DNA of 64,000 nucleotides from Phycisphaerae bacterium (GTDB lineage: Bacteria > Planctomycetota > Phycisphaerae > UBA1845 > PWPN01): contig JAGNEZ010000019.1 in assembly GCA_018003015.1 (NCBI GenBank), positions 33,409 through 97,408 of the forward strand, in the 5' to 3' direction. The position numbers and the translations under genes are program-made. Below the pieces are notes generated by a model. It had not been told where the DNA came from. It saw only the letters and a program-made list of their open reading frames with translations, and searched no databases. Below, piece by piece: positions 1 to 7,872 of this stretch. Each line of letters opens with the position of its first letter. The stretch's first letter is position 1.

Positions 1-114
1 GCCAGTACCCCCGACGTCGGCAGCACTTTCACCATCCGGCTCAGCCGGCAGTCCGCGATACCAACCGATGGCAATCACACGACAACACATCCTGCGGTGG
101 CTGCGGGAGGATGA
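1..114 (+). CDS. C-terminal fragment of a sensor histidine kinase (partial)
   Basis: The frame is open from the first base of the window to a TGA at 112-114. Its first residues read ASTPDVGSTFTIRLSR, which resembles the last strand of a HATPase_c domain (the G-S-x-F-x-I/V-x-L/F ending of histidine kinases), followed by a short unstructured tail. It overlaps the start of hydE (68) by 47 bases, which suggests that the kinase and the hydrogenase maturation genes are cotranscribed. Only 37 residues are visible, so the sensor and its partner cannot be judged. Confidence 0.6.
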   Translation, partial: ASTPDVGSTFTIRLSRQSAIPTDGNHTTTHPAVAAGG

Positions 115-1141
115 CCTCCGGCGGCTCGCCCAACTGTGGCAACAGGCCGACCAGGTACGCCGCGACAACGTCGGGGATCAGGTCCACCTCCGTGGGCTGG
201 TCGAGTTCTCGAACCACTGCGTTCGTTCCTGCGGCTATTGCGGCCTGCGTCTGGGAAACGAAGTCATCGCCCGGTATCGCATGACTGCGGACGGCATCCT
301 CGCCAGCGCCCATCAGGCCGTTCGCTTCGGTTACGGGACGCTGGTCCTGCAATCCGGGGAGGACGAAGAGACCTCCACCCGGTGGATGGCCTCGGTCGTC
401 CACCGCATCAAGCGTGAGACCCCCCTGGCAGTGACACTCAGCCTCGGCGAACGAAGCAGAGACGATCTGGCCTGCTGGCGAGAGGCGGGGGCCGACCGCT
501 ATCTGCTGCGTTTCGAGACCTCCAACCAGGAACTGTTCGACAAGATCCACCCCTCGCTGCCCGGCCAGCACTCCGACCGCATCGCCATCTTGCACCAGTT
601 GCGGGAGTTGAGCTATGAAGTCGGCAGCGGGGTCATGATCGGCATTCCCGGCCAAACCTACGACGATCTGGCCAACGACATCGAGCTGTTCCGGCAGCTG
701 CGATTGGACATGATCGGTGTCGGACCTTACCTGCCCCATCCGGCGACACCGCTGGGGCAGTTCGGCGACCGACTGGCGGCCCCCCCGGGCGAACAGGTTC
801 CCAACAGCGAGGAGATGACCTACAAGGTCGTTGCCCTCGCTCGCCTGGTATGCCCAAAAGCGAACATTCCAAGCACCACCGCACTGGCCACCGTCAACAG
901 CGAAGAGGGCCGCGAGCTTGGCCTACAACGCGGGGCCAATGTGGTCATGCCCAATCTCACCCCCCTAGAATATAGGCGGCTTTACGAGATCTATCCGTCC
1001 AAAGCCTGCATCCAGGAACGAGCCGAGGATTGCCATCATTGCCTCTCCCATCGCATCGCGGCGATCGGCCGGGAGGTCGGCTCGGGACGAGGGGATTCCG
1101 CGAGTCACCGGCATCGGTCCACCCCGGCCGATCCGGGCTGA
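68..1141 (+). CDS. hydE: [FeFe]-hydrogenase maturation radical SAM protein HydE
   Basis: HydE is a cytoplasmic radical SAM enzyme that acts on the HydG product during assembly of the diiron subcluster of [FeFe] hydrogenase. The radical SAM cluster motif Cx3CxxC is at C51, C55 and C58, followed by the barrel with the GIPGQTYDDL segment. A second motif, Cx7CxxC at C314, C322 and C325, matches the accessory [2Fe-2S] site known from Thermotoga maritima HydE, which many homologues lack. The 357-aa length fits the family. BioB and PylB are the nearest relatives, but the neighbours hydG and hydF settle the assignment. The start ATG lies inside the end of the upstream kinase gene, and hydG follows after 20 bases, so this is one operon. 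Confidence 0.93.
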   Translation: MAITRQHILRWLREDDLRRLAQLWQQADQVRRDNVGDQVHLRGLVEFSNHCVRSCGYCGLRLGNEVIARYRMTADGILASAHQAVRFGYGTLVLQSGEDEETSTRWMASVVHRIKRETPLAVTLSLGERSRDDLACWREAGADRYLLRFETSNQELFDKIHPSLPGQHSDRIAILHQLRELSYEVGSGVMIGIPGQTYDDLANDIELFRQLRLDMIGVGPYLPHPATPLGQFGDRLAAPPGEQVPNSEEMTYKVVALARLVCPKANIPSTTALATVNSEEGRELGLQRGANVVMPNLTPLEYRRLYEIYPSKACIQERAEDCHHCLSHRIAAIGREVGSGRGDSASHRHRSTPADPG

Positions 1142-1161
1142 TCCAAACGGAGGACGGCGCT

Positions 1162-2586
1162 ATGCGCGCGATGGCCGAAATGACGTTGAGCGATCGGGCA
1201 ACCGATTTCATCAACGATGACACCCTACACTACCTGTTGGACACCCGTCGTCCAGATCCGGTGCACGTCCGCGAGCTGATCGCCAAGAGCCTGTCCAAAC
1301 AGCCCTTGACCGTCGACGAAACCGCGGTCTTGCTGAACGCCTCTGACCCGGAACTGACCGAGCAGATCTTCGAGACCGCACGGCAACTCAAACGCGATGT
1401 GTACGGCAACCGCATCGTGCTCTTTGCCCCCCTGTACATCGGCAACGACTGCGTGAACGACTGCGCTTACTGTGCATTCAAACGATCCAACCGCGAGGTC
1501 GTTCGGCGATCACTGGATCACTCCGAGATCCGCGCCCAGGTCGAGGCCCTGGAACGAAAGGGACACAAGCGGCTCATTCTGGTCTTCGGCGAACACCCCC
1601 GCTACAACGCCGATTTCATCGCCGAGTGCGTCCGGCTGGTCTATGAGATCCGCGTGGGCCACGGCGAGATACGCCGGGTCAACATCAACGCCGCCCCGAT
1701 GGACGTGCCCGGTTTTCGCACCATCAAGAACTCGGGGATCGGCACCTACCAGATCTTCCAGGAGACCTATCACCACGGGACATACGCCCGCCTGCATCCG
1801 GCCTCGACCCGCAAGGGCGACTACCTCTACCGCCTCGATGGGCTCAGCCGGGCGATGGAAGCGGGGATCGATGACGTCGGAATCGGGGCCCTGTTCGGCC
1901 TGTACGACTGGCGGTTCGAAGTGATGGGCCTGGTCACTCATGCGCTTCATCTGCAGCACACCTACAGCGTCGGGCCGCATACCATCAGCTTCCCTCGTCT
2001 CCGCCCGGCCGCCGGCGTCGCCCTGGATTCACCCTGGCTGGTCAGCGACCATGACTTCAAACGGGCGATCGCCATCCTGCGCCTGTCCGTGCCTTACACC
2101 GGAATGATCCTGACCGCCCGCGAATCACCGGCTTTTCGCCAGGAGGCCCTGGGATTCGGCGTGTCGCAGATCGACGCCGGATCGCGGATCGAGCTCGGAG
2201 GCTATACCGAGGCGGGCGATACCCAGTGCATGGAACGCGAGCAATTCGAGCTCGGCGACATCCGGCCGCTGGACCAAGTCATGCGTGAGCTGCTGCTCGA
2301 CGGCTACCTCCCCAGCTTCTGCACCTCGTGCTATCGCCTGGGCCGAACCGGCGAGCACTTCATGGAATTCGCCATCCCGGGCTTCATCCAGCGCTTCTGC
2401 ACCCCGAACGCCCTGACCACGCTGATGGAGTTCCTGGTGGACTACGCCACCCCGGAGACCAGGGCCGCCGGCGAGAAGGCGGTCGCCGCCGAGATCGCGA
2501 AGATGCCCGAAGGCAAGGTGAAGAAGCAGCTGATGGAAGCCATCGGCCGGATCGGCAAGAGCGACGAACGCGATCTTTACTTCTAG
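1162..2586 (+). CDS. hydG: [FeFe]-hydrogenase maturation radical SAM tyrosine lyase HydG
   Basis: HydG cleaves tyrosine to p-cresol and makes the CO and CN ligands on an Fe-cysteine synthon. The radical SAM motif Cx3CxxC is at C97, C101 and C104. The C-terminal auxiliary-cluster motif is a perfect CxxCx22C (C387, C390, C413); this motif separates HydG from the thiamine enzyme ThiH. I chose the ATG at 1162 because a GGAGG lies at 1149-1153 and the resulting 474 aa is the normal HydG size; the open frame continues upstream to 1030, but that part is overlap with hydE. An 82-base gap containing a hairpin separates it from aspA. Confidence 0.95.
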   Translation: MRAMAEMTLSDRATDFINDDTLHYLLDTRRPDPVHVRELIAKSLSKQPLTVDETAVLLNASDPELTEQIFETARQLKRDVYGNRIVLFAPLYIGNDCVNDCAYCAFKRSNREVVRRSLDHSEIRAQVEALERKGHKRLILVFGEHPRYNADFIAECVRLVYEIRVGHGEIRRVNINAAPMDVPGFRTIKNSGIGTYQIFQETYHHGTYARLHPASTRKGDYLYRLDGLSRAMEAGIDDVGIGALFGLYDWRFEVMGLVTHALHLQHTYSVGPHTISFPRLRPAAGVALDSPWLVSDHDFKRAIAILRLSVPYTGMILTARESPAFRQEALGFGVSQIDAGSRIELGGYTEAGDTQCMEREQFELGDIRPLDQVMRELLLDGYLPSFCTSCYRLGRTGEHFMEFAIPGFIQRFCTPNALTTLMEFLVDYATPETRAAGEKAVAAEIAKMPEGKVKKQLMEAIGRIGKSDERDLYF

Positions 2587-2622
2587 CGCGGGTGGCCGCG
2601 CTGTCCACACCGCGGGATGTGC

Positions 2623-2641
2623 CACCGGCGCTTCGCCGGTG
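2623..2641. repeat. Short GC-rich hairpin between hydG and aspA
   Basis: CACCGGCG and CGCCGGTG form a perfect 8-bp stem around a CTT loop, 37 bases after the hydG stop and 28 bases before the aspA start. No T-run follows, so it is not a canonical terminator. Hairpins of this look (CACCGGCG..CGCCGGTG) are in my experience frequent interspersed repeats in planctomycete intergenic DNA; alternatively it could attenuate or stabilise the operon mRNA. Confidence 0.6.
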
Positions 2642-2668
2642 TGACCCGGGTTCGACCGTGGATGACGT

Positions 2669-4081
2669 ATGACGTCGTATCGCACCGAGCACGACCTCCT
2701 GGGCCCTCGCGACGTGCCCGCAAACGCCCTGCATGGCATCCACACCGAGCGGGCCCTCGAGAACTTCCCGCTGACACGCCGGCCAATTCGCCCGCCGCTA
2801 ATTCACGCCTACGGGGCGGTCAAGCTGGCCTGTGTCCGGGCCAACCAGGAACTCGGCCGGTGGGATGCCCCCAAGGCCGCGGCCATCGCGGCGGCATGTG
2901 CCGAAATGACCGAGGGCCGACTCGACGAACACATCGTGGTCGATGCCCTGCAGGGCGGCGCCGGCACCTCGACTAACATGAACGTCAACGAGGTCCTGGC
3001 CAACCGGGCCCTGCAACTGCTCCACCGGCCGCTGGGCGATTACCGCACCGTCAGCCCGCTCGACGACCTCAACCTCCACCAGTCGACCAACGATACCTTC
3101 CCGACCGCCCTCAAGGTGGCCGCCATCAGGGAGCTTCGCCTGCTGGAACGCGAGGTGGTCGGGCTGATGGAGGCATTTCAGTGCAAAGAGAAGCAGTTTG
3201 CTCATATCGTGAAAGTGGGGCGAACGCAACTTCAGGACGCAGTGCTGACCACCTTGGGCCGGGAGATGTCCGCCTACGCCGAGGCCTTCGCCCGCGACCG
3301 CTGGCGGATCTACAAGTGCGAAGAACGACTTCGCGTGGTCAATCTGGGCGGCACGGCCATCGGTACCGGGCTCTCGGCCCCCCGGCAGTACATCTTCCGG
3401 GCGGTGGAGCACCTTCGCGAGATCACCGGCCTCGGCCTCGCTCGCGCGGAGAACCTGATCGAGGCCACGCAGAACACCGACGCCTTCGTCGAGGTCAGCG
3501 GCATTCTCAAGGCCCATGCCAGCAACCTGCTCAAGGTGGCAACGGATCTGCGACTCCTGTCGTCCGGCCCGGAAGCGGGGCTGGGCGAGCTTCGACTGCC
3601 TCCCCGCCAGGCAGGCTCCTCCATCATGCCCAGCAAGGTCAACCCGGTCATCCCCGAGGCCGTCTCGCAGGCCGCGATCGTGGTCATGGCCAACGATCAG
3701 ACCATCACTCAGGCATGCTCGATGGGCAACTTGGAACTCAATGCGTTCCTGCCGTTGATCGCCGACGCTCTGCTGGGTAGCCTCTCGCTGATGGCCAGAG
3801 CCTGCAGTACCTTTCGCTGGCACTGCATCGATGGACTGGAGGCCGACGAACAGCGCTGTCGAAGACATGTCGAGGGCACGACGGCCAGCGCAACCGCTCT
3901 GGTGGAACGACTCGGTTACGAGGCCGCATCGGAACTCGCGGCGGCCACCGGAAAGGACGGCAAGACCATTCGCCAGATCGTCCTCGAACGCGGCTTGCTC
4001 ACCGCCGAGGAGTACGATGAGCTGTTGTCGGCCGAGGCCGTGACCCGGTTGGGCTCACCACGTAAACCGGAGAAATCGTGA
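2669..4081 (+). CDS. aspA: Aspartate ammonia-lyase (aspartase) in the hyd maturation cluster
   Basis: A 470-aa member of the fumarase/aspartase superfamily that converts L-aspartate to fumarate and ammonia. The three conserved regions are present: GAGTSTNMNVNEV at 97-109, HQSTNDTFPT at 137-146, and the mobile catalytic loop GSSIMPSKVNP at 316-326 with its serine base. The GAGTSTNMN version favours aspartase over fumarase C. It lies between hydG and hydF on the same strand; aspartase genes are known in hyd gene clusters of some anaerobes. Release of ammonia for the bridging amine of the H-cluster is an attractive role, but this is inference. The ATG at 2669 has only a weak ribosome-binding site. 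Confidence 0.88.
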   Translation: MTSYRTEHDLLGPRDVPANALHGIHTERALENFPLTRRPIRPPLIHAYGAVKLACVRANQELGRWDAPKAAAIAAACAEMTEGRLDEHIVVDALQGGAGTSTNMNVNEVLANRALQLLHRPLGDYRTVSPLDDLNLHQSTNDTFPTALKVAAIRELRLLEREVVGLMEAFQCKEKQFAHIVKVGRTQLQDAVLTTLGREMSAYAEAFARDRWRIYKCEERLRVVNLGGTAIGTGLSAPRQYIFRAVEHLREITGLGLARAENLIEATQNTDAFVEVSGILKAHASNLLKVATDLRLLSSGPEAGLGELRLPPRQAGSSIMPSKVNPVIPEAVSQAAIVVMANDQTITQACSMGNLELNAFLPLIADALLGSLSLMARACSTFRWHCIDGLEADEQRCRRHVEGTTASATALVERLGYEAASELAAATGKDGKTIRQIVLERGLLTAEEYDELLSAEAVTRLGSPRKPEKS

Positions 4082-4159
4082 TCGGGATGACGGGCGCCGC
4101 GACACTCCCTAGCCCGCCACTATTGGGTTTAAGGCTGGTACCAGGAATTAATAGATACT

Positions 4160-4236
4160 CACTGAATCCTGACCGCCGACTACTGATCTGTCAATGCTGA
4201 CTGCTGACCGCTGAATGTTGATCGCTCAATGCTGAA
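4160..4236. repeat. Heptanucleotide tandem repeat, 11 degenerate units, upstream of hydF
   Basis: From 4160 the sequence divides into eleven consecutive 7-base units: CACTGAA, TCCTGAC, CGCCGAC, TACTGAT, CTGTCAA, TGCTGAC (twice), CGCTGAA, TGTTGAT, CGCTCAA, TGCTGAA. The consensus is about YGCTGAM. The array fills most of the 166-base gap between aspA and hydF and ends 11 bases before the hydF ATG, so it must be part of the hydF leader if the operon is cotranscribed. Confidence 0.8.
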
Positions 4237-4247
4237 AGTCCTCTTCC

Positions 4248-5486
4248 ATGACCAATACCCCTAAAGGCATCCGTCTTCACATCGGCTTGTTCGGCCGACG
4301 AAATGTCGGCAAATCGTCGCTGCTCAACGCCCTCACCCGGCAGTACGTGTCCATCGTCTCGGAGGTGGCCGGCACCACCACCGACCCTGTGGAAAAACCG
4401 ATGGAACTGCTGCCCGTCGGCCCCGTCCTGTTCATCGACACGGCCGGGATCGACGACGTCGGCGCGCTGGGCGAGATGCGCATCCGGCGGACCCGGGAGG
4501 TGTTCGACCGCACCGACGTCGGCATCATCGTGTGCGAATCCGGCGTATGGGGCGAATTCGAGGAGGTGATCCTAAACGAGTTGGCCGGCAGATCGGTGCC
4601 CGCCCTCGTCGTCTTCAACAAGGTCGATCGGGCCGAGCCCCAAGCGAGCGTGCTGGACGCACTCCAGACCCGGCGGGTTCCGTTTGTCCGGACAGCCGCG
4701 GCCAAGGGCAACGGCGTCCTCGATCTCCGCCAGGCCCTGATCAACGCCGCGCCCGAGGAGTTCATCAATACCCCTTCGATTCTGGGCGACCTGGTACCGG
4801 CCGGAGAACTGGTCGTGCTGGTCGTGCCCATCGATATGGAGGCCCCCAAGGGCCGGCTCATCCTGCCCCAGGTCCAGAGCATCCGGGACACATTGGACAA
4901 CGACGCCTGTTGCATGGTGGTCAAGGAACGCGAACTACGCGATGCCCTCGGGCGCCTGAACCGCCCGCCGGCCCTCGTGGTCACCGATTCCCAGGCATTC
5001 CTCAAGGTGGCCGCGGATACACCGAACACCGTCCCGCTCACCTCGTTCTCCATTCTGTTCGCTCGCTACAAGGGCGACCTGGCCGAGTTCACCCGCGGGG
5101 CACTGGCCATCGAGCAGCTTCGACCCGGCGACCGGGTGCTGATCGCCGAATCCTGCTCACACCACCCGATCGGCGAGGACATCGGCCGGGTCAAGATTCC
5201 CCGCTGGCTCACCCAGTACGTGGGCGGCAAACTCGAGATCACCCATGTGCAGGGTCACGACTTCCCCGCTGACCTCGCTTCCTACCGCTTGGTCGTCCAT
5301 TGCGGCGCCTGCATGACCAACCGCCGCGAAGTCCTGACCCGCATCCTGCGATGCCGCGAAGCCCAGGTGCCGGTCACCAATTACGGCATGGCCATCGCCT
5401 ATTCGCTGGGTATCTTCGAGCGCGCCCTGAACATGTTCCCGGCGGCCATGGACGTGTTCCGCCAGTACCGTTCTGCACGCCGCTAG
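4248..5486 (+). CDS. hydF: [FeFe]-hydrogenase maturation GTPase/scaffold HydF
   Basis: HydF is the GTPase and iron-sulfur scaffold that receives the diiron precursor and delivers it to apo-hydrogenase. The N-terminal G domain shows the P-loop GRRNVGKS (16-23), the G2 threonines (43-45), DTAG (64-67) and NKVD near 127. The C-terminal cluster-binding domain carries CxHx45HCxxC (C303, H305, H351, C352, C355), close to the family's CxHx(46-53)HCxxC. The length of 412 aa is typical. It closes the hydE-hydG-aspA-hydF set. Its stop converges on the minus-strand gene ending at 5523. No clear Shine-Dalgarno sequence precedes the ATG, which sits directly after a heptanucleotide repeat. Confidence 0.95.
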   Translation: MTNTPKGIRLHIGLFGRRNVGKSSLLNALTRQYVSIVSEVAGTTTDPVEKPMELLPVGPVLFIDTAGIDDVGALGEMRIRRTREVFDRTDVGIIVCESGVWGEFEEVILNELAGRSVPALVVFNKVDRAEPQASVLDALQTRRVPFVRTAAAKGNGVLDLRQALINAAPEEFINTPSILGDLVPAGELVVLVVPIDMEAPKGRLILPQVQSIRDTLDNDACCMVVKERELRDALGRLNRPPALVVTDSQAFLKVAADTPNTVPLTSFSILFARYKGDLAEFTRGALAIEQLRPGDRVLIAESCSHHPIGEDIGRVKIPRWLTQYVGGKLEITHVQGHDFPADLASYRLVVHCGACMTNRREVLTRILRCREAQVPVTNYGMAIAYSLGIFERALNMFPAAMDVFRQYRSARR

Positions 5487-5522
5487 AATCAAGAGACGAT
5501 CCCTGGAGGAGTGCAGATCCTC

Positions 5523-6812
5523 TCACTTGACCGTTCGGGGCGCCGTCGCACCGTCCGCTTTCGCGCCCGCGCCGGTTACCGCGGGTCGCGACGTCGCCGC
5601 CGACCTGATGGTGAGCAGCATGCCTTGCCCCGGTGCCAGCCATCCTTGCTCCCCCGCGAACGGCTGCGGCTGACCGGTCTGGGCGTTGATCTGCGTGATC
5701 GCCCCGCCGGCCTTGAACTTGAGCGAGAAACACACCGAGCGCTTGAGGCTCTTGTTGACCACCAGCACGTACGGCCGATCCTCCGGGCCGACAAACTCCC
5801 CCACCACGAACGACCCGCCGGAAAGCCCGCCAAGATGAACCGCCGTGTCGATGCCCCTGCACTCCTTGGGCACGTCCGGGTGATGAAAGACGTTGACGTG
5901 CTTCAGGGCGAGGTACGTCGGTCCCAGCCGGTGAACCTCCATGTTGACCCTCCGGAGCATGGACCAGGTGGCGGTCTTCTGACCGAAATGGTCAATGGGG
6001 GCAAGGCGGAAGTTGCCGACCGGCGCGGAGAAGTAGGTGAACCAGCTGATTCCCCGGCCGCCGTAGGCCAGCGTCGTGTAGGCCTGGAAGCGCAGGCCCG
6101 CGTCGGAGGGTTCCGCGAAGTCCAGACAGCCGGTGGACATGACGACGTTCCAGAAGGGTATCTTGTGCCGCAGGGCCGCCTCGCGCACAATCTCGAGATT
6201 CTGGAAGTAGCCATCGCGCAGTGAGCCGTCTTCCATCAGTGCATAGTGGTCGTAGCTGATGTAAGGCAGCTTCACCGTGTTGATGAAGGTCTCCAGGTAT
6301 CGGACGTAGCTGCCGACGCCCAATTGGTCGGCATTGGCGTAGGTCGGGAACAGATTCACATAACTGATCTTGCCCGGTGAGATCGCGTTGAACGCCGCCG
6401 CCCACCGGGCCAGCGCGGCAAAACTCCTGGCGTTCGGCTCGTCCGCCAAATAGAAGCCGAACACGGCCGGATGAGCGGCCACCTTGTCCGCCAGTTCGCC
6501 GGCTCGCTTCTTCACGTCGGCCTCGGTCAGCGTGGCGTCAAGCACCACGGGCACGCCCGAATCGTGAACGATGGCCTTGAGTCCAGCCGCCGCCACCTCG
6601 TCCAACTGGTCGGGTTGCACAAAACCCGCCAGGTTGAAGCCGCATTCACGCATCTCCTCGAAAGTGGCGCGATCCCCGGAACTCCGGTTCCAGGCCAGGA
6701 GGGCAAACTGCTCGGGCGCGAGCATGGCCTCCTTGGCCAGCAGGGCCGGACCCGGGCACGCCAGGCCAAACACCACCATGTGACGGAGAACTCGAGAAGC
6801 CTGTGTACTCAT
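5523..6812 (-). CDS. Secreted TIM-barrel glycoside hydrolase-like protein
   Basis: The 429-aa product starts with a hydrophobic export signal (about residues 8-25). Its middle part looks like a glycoside hydrolase TIM barrel: FYLADEPNARS contains a D-E-P motif like the acid/base of GH-A enzymes, and there is a later YISYDHYAL and WNVVMSTG pattern. The C-terminal 100 residues form a beta-rich domain ending in an Ala/Pro-rich tail. I cannot assign a GH family or substrate. The ATG at 6812 has an AGGAGG 8 bases upstream and overlaps the preceding stop by four bases (ATGA), so translation is probably coupled to the URO-D-like gene. It is the last gene of a three-gene minus-strand unit. Confidence 0.6.
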   Translation of the reverse strand: MSTQASRVLRHMVVFGLACPGPALLAKEAMLAPEQFALLAWNRSSGDRATFEEMRECGFNLAGFVQPDQLDEVAAAGLKAIVHDSGVPVVLDATLTEADVKKRAGELADKVAAHPAVFGFYLADEPNARSFAALARWAAAFNAISPGKISYVNLFPTYANADQLGVGSYVRYLETFINTVKLPYISYDHYALMEDGSLRDGYFQNLEIVREAALRHKIPFWNVVMSTGCLDFAEPSDAGLRFQAYTTLAYGGRGISWFTYFSAPVGNFRLAPIDHFGQKTATWSMLRRVNMEVHRLGPTYLALKHVNVFHHPDVPKECRGIDTAVHLGGLSGGSFVVGEFVGPEDRPYVLVVNKSLKRSVCFSLKFKAGGAITQINAQTGQPQPFAGEQGWLAPGQGMLLTIRSAATSRPAVTGAGAKADGATAPRTVK

Positions 6813-7864
6813 CGGTTCGATTCCTCCTGGGCAGTCCTGAACAGCGTGACGATGTTGACGGTCGGCGAAATGCTCTGGATGTTGTGACACGGGGCGCAGA
6901 TCCATCGGCCTCTACCGAAAATGGCCCGGTTCTCCCTGACCTCGGCGGCCACCTCGGCCACCGTGCCGAAAGGTAGGGTGTACTGGTTGTCCATCGCCCC
7001 GTGGAAAACGACCGCTTTCCCGAAATCCCGGACCAGCCCTTCCCGCTCCATGCCCGGACATCGCCATTGAATCGGATTGAGAATCTCGATTCCGACCTTG
7101 TCGATCAGATCCGACAGAAAGGGGCGCGATGCCCCATCGGTGTGGTAGAAGATGTGGCAGCCGAAGGAGCGGGCCAGGTTGGCCATTCTGACCTGATTGG
7201 GAAGCAGAAAACGGCGGTAGTGATCCAGGCTGATGAGCGGCCCAGTCTGGCTTCCCAGATCCTCGGCCAGAACGAACAAGTCGATTCGTCCGCGGCCGAT
7301 CTCCAGCATCCGCCGGTTCCGCTCATAGTAAAACTCGAAAAGGCGACCCAGGATCGCCTCGGCCACATCCGGATTGAGCACCAGGTCCATGAAGGCCTGC
7401 TCCAGGCCACGAAGTTGACCATAGAGCAGGAAGGGCTCATAGTGCCAGGCCATCACCACCCGCCGTCCGGCATTCTCGTCGATCGCCCGGGTAATCGGGG
7501 AATAGTCGAGATCCTCCGGTCGCGGCCAGCGAAAAGCGTGAACCTCGCCCACGGTCTGGGCTCGAGCCAGCGGGTGGTACACCGCCTCATCGTAGATACC
7601 GGTGCCATAATCCACTCTCCGGCGCCGGATCCCCCAGTCGTCGGCTTGCGGGTCGTCAGGATGGTGGCGGCTTCGAGGTTCTGGGCAGACATTGCACGGC
7701 CGGTCAATCGCCAATTCCTGCCACAGACTCTCGTCGTCAGGACAGTCGAGTTCTCTCTTGAATCGGGTGTGGAACTCGTCCGTTGCCCAGTAGTCGGTTA
7801 CGATCCGGTCACTCTCGCCACCGGCCAGCAGGGCCAGCCATCGCTCGCGGGGCGTCATCGGCAT
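6809..7864 (-). CDS. Uroporphyrinogen decarboxylase (URO-D) family protein, not heme-pathway
   Basis: The 351-aa product opens with MTPRERWLALLAGGESDRIV, the usual N-terminus of URO-D-fold proteins outside heme synthesis, and keeps internal family features such as HIFYHTDGASRPFLSDLIDKVGIEILNP and HGAMDNQ. It lacks obvious heme-pathway context: it lies between two secreted glycosidase-like genes, 8 bases after one and overlapping the next by 4. URO-D-fold members include corrinoid methyltransferases, so a demethylase role is possible; this is inference. The start was moved inward by 37 residues from the longest frame because the upstream part overlaps the preceding gene. MtbA/MtaA-type or an uncharacterised sugar-locus role cannot be separated by eye. 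Confidence 0.75.
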   Translation of the reverse strand: MPMTPRERWLALLAGGESDRIVTDYWATDEFHTRFKRELDCPDDESLWQELAIDRPCNVCPEPRSRHHPDDPQADDWGIRRRRVDYGTGIYDEAVYHPLARAQTVGEVHAFRWPRPEDLDYSPITRAIDENAGRRVVMAWHYEPFLLYGQLRGLEQAFMDLVLNPDVAEAILGRLFEFYYERNRRMLEIGRGRIDLFVLAEDLGSQTGPLISLDHYRRFLLPNQVRMANLARSFGCHIFYHTDGASRPFLSDLIDKVGIEILNPIQWRCPGMEREGLVRDFGKAVVFHGAMDNQYTLPFGTVAEVAAEVRENRAIFGRGRWICAPCHNIQSISPTVNIVTLFRTAQEESNR

Positions 7865-7872
7865 GGTCGCGC

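Noticed and set aside
1030..1161. Extended N-terminus for hydG (44 extra residues)
   Set aside because: The extension overlaps the end of hydE in another frame, and the ATG at 1162 has a GGAGG and gives the family length.
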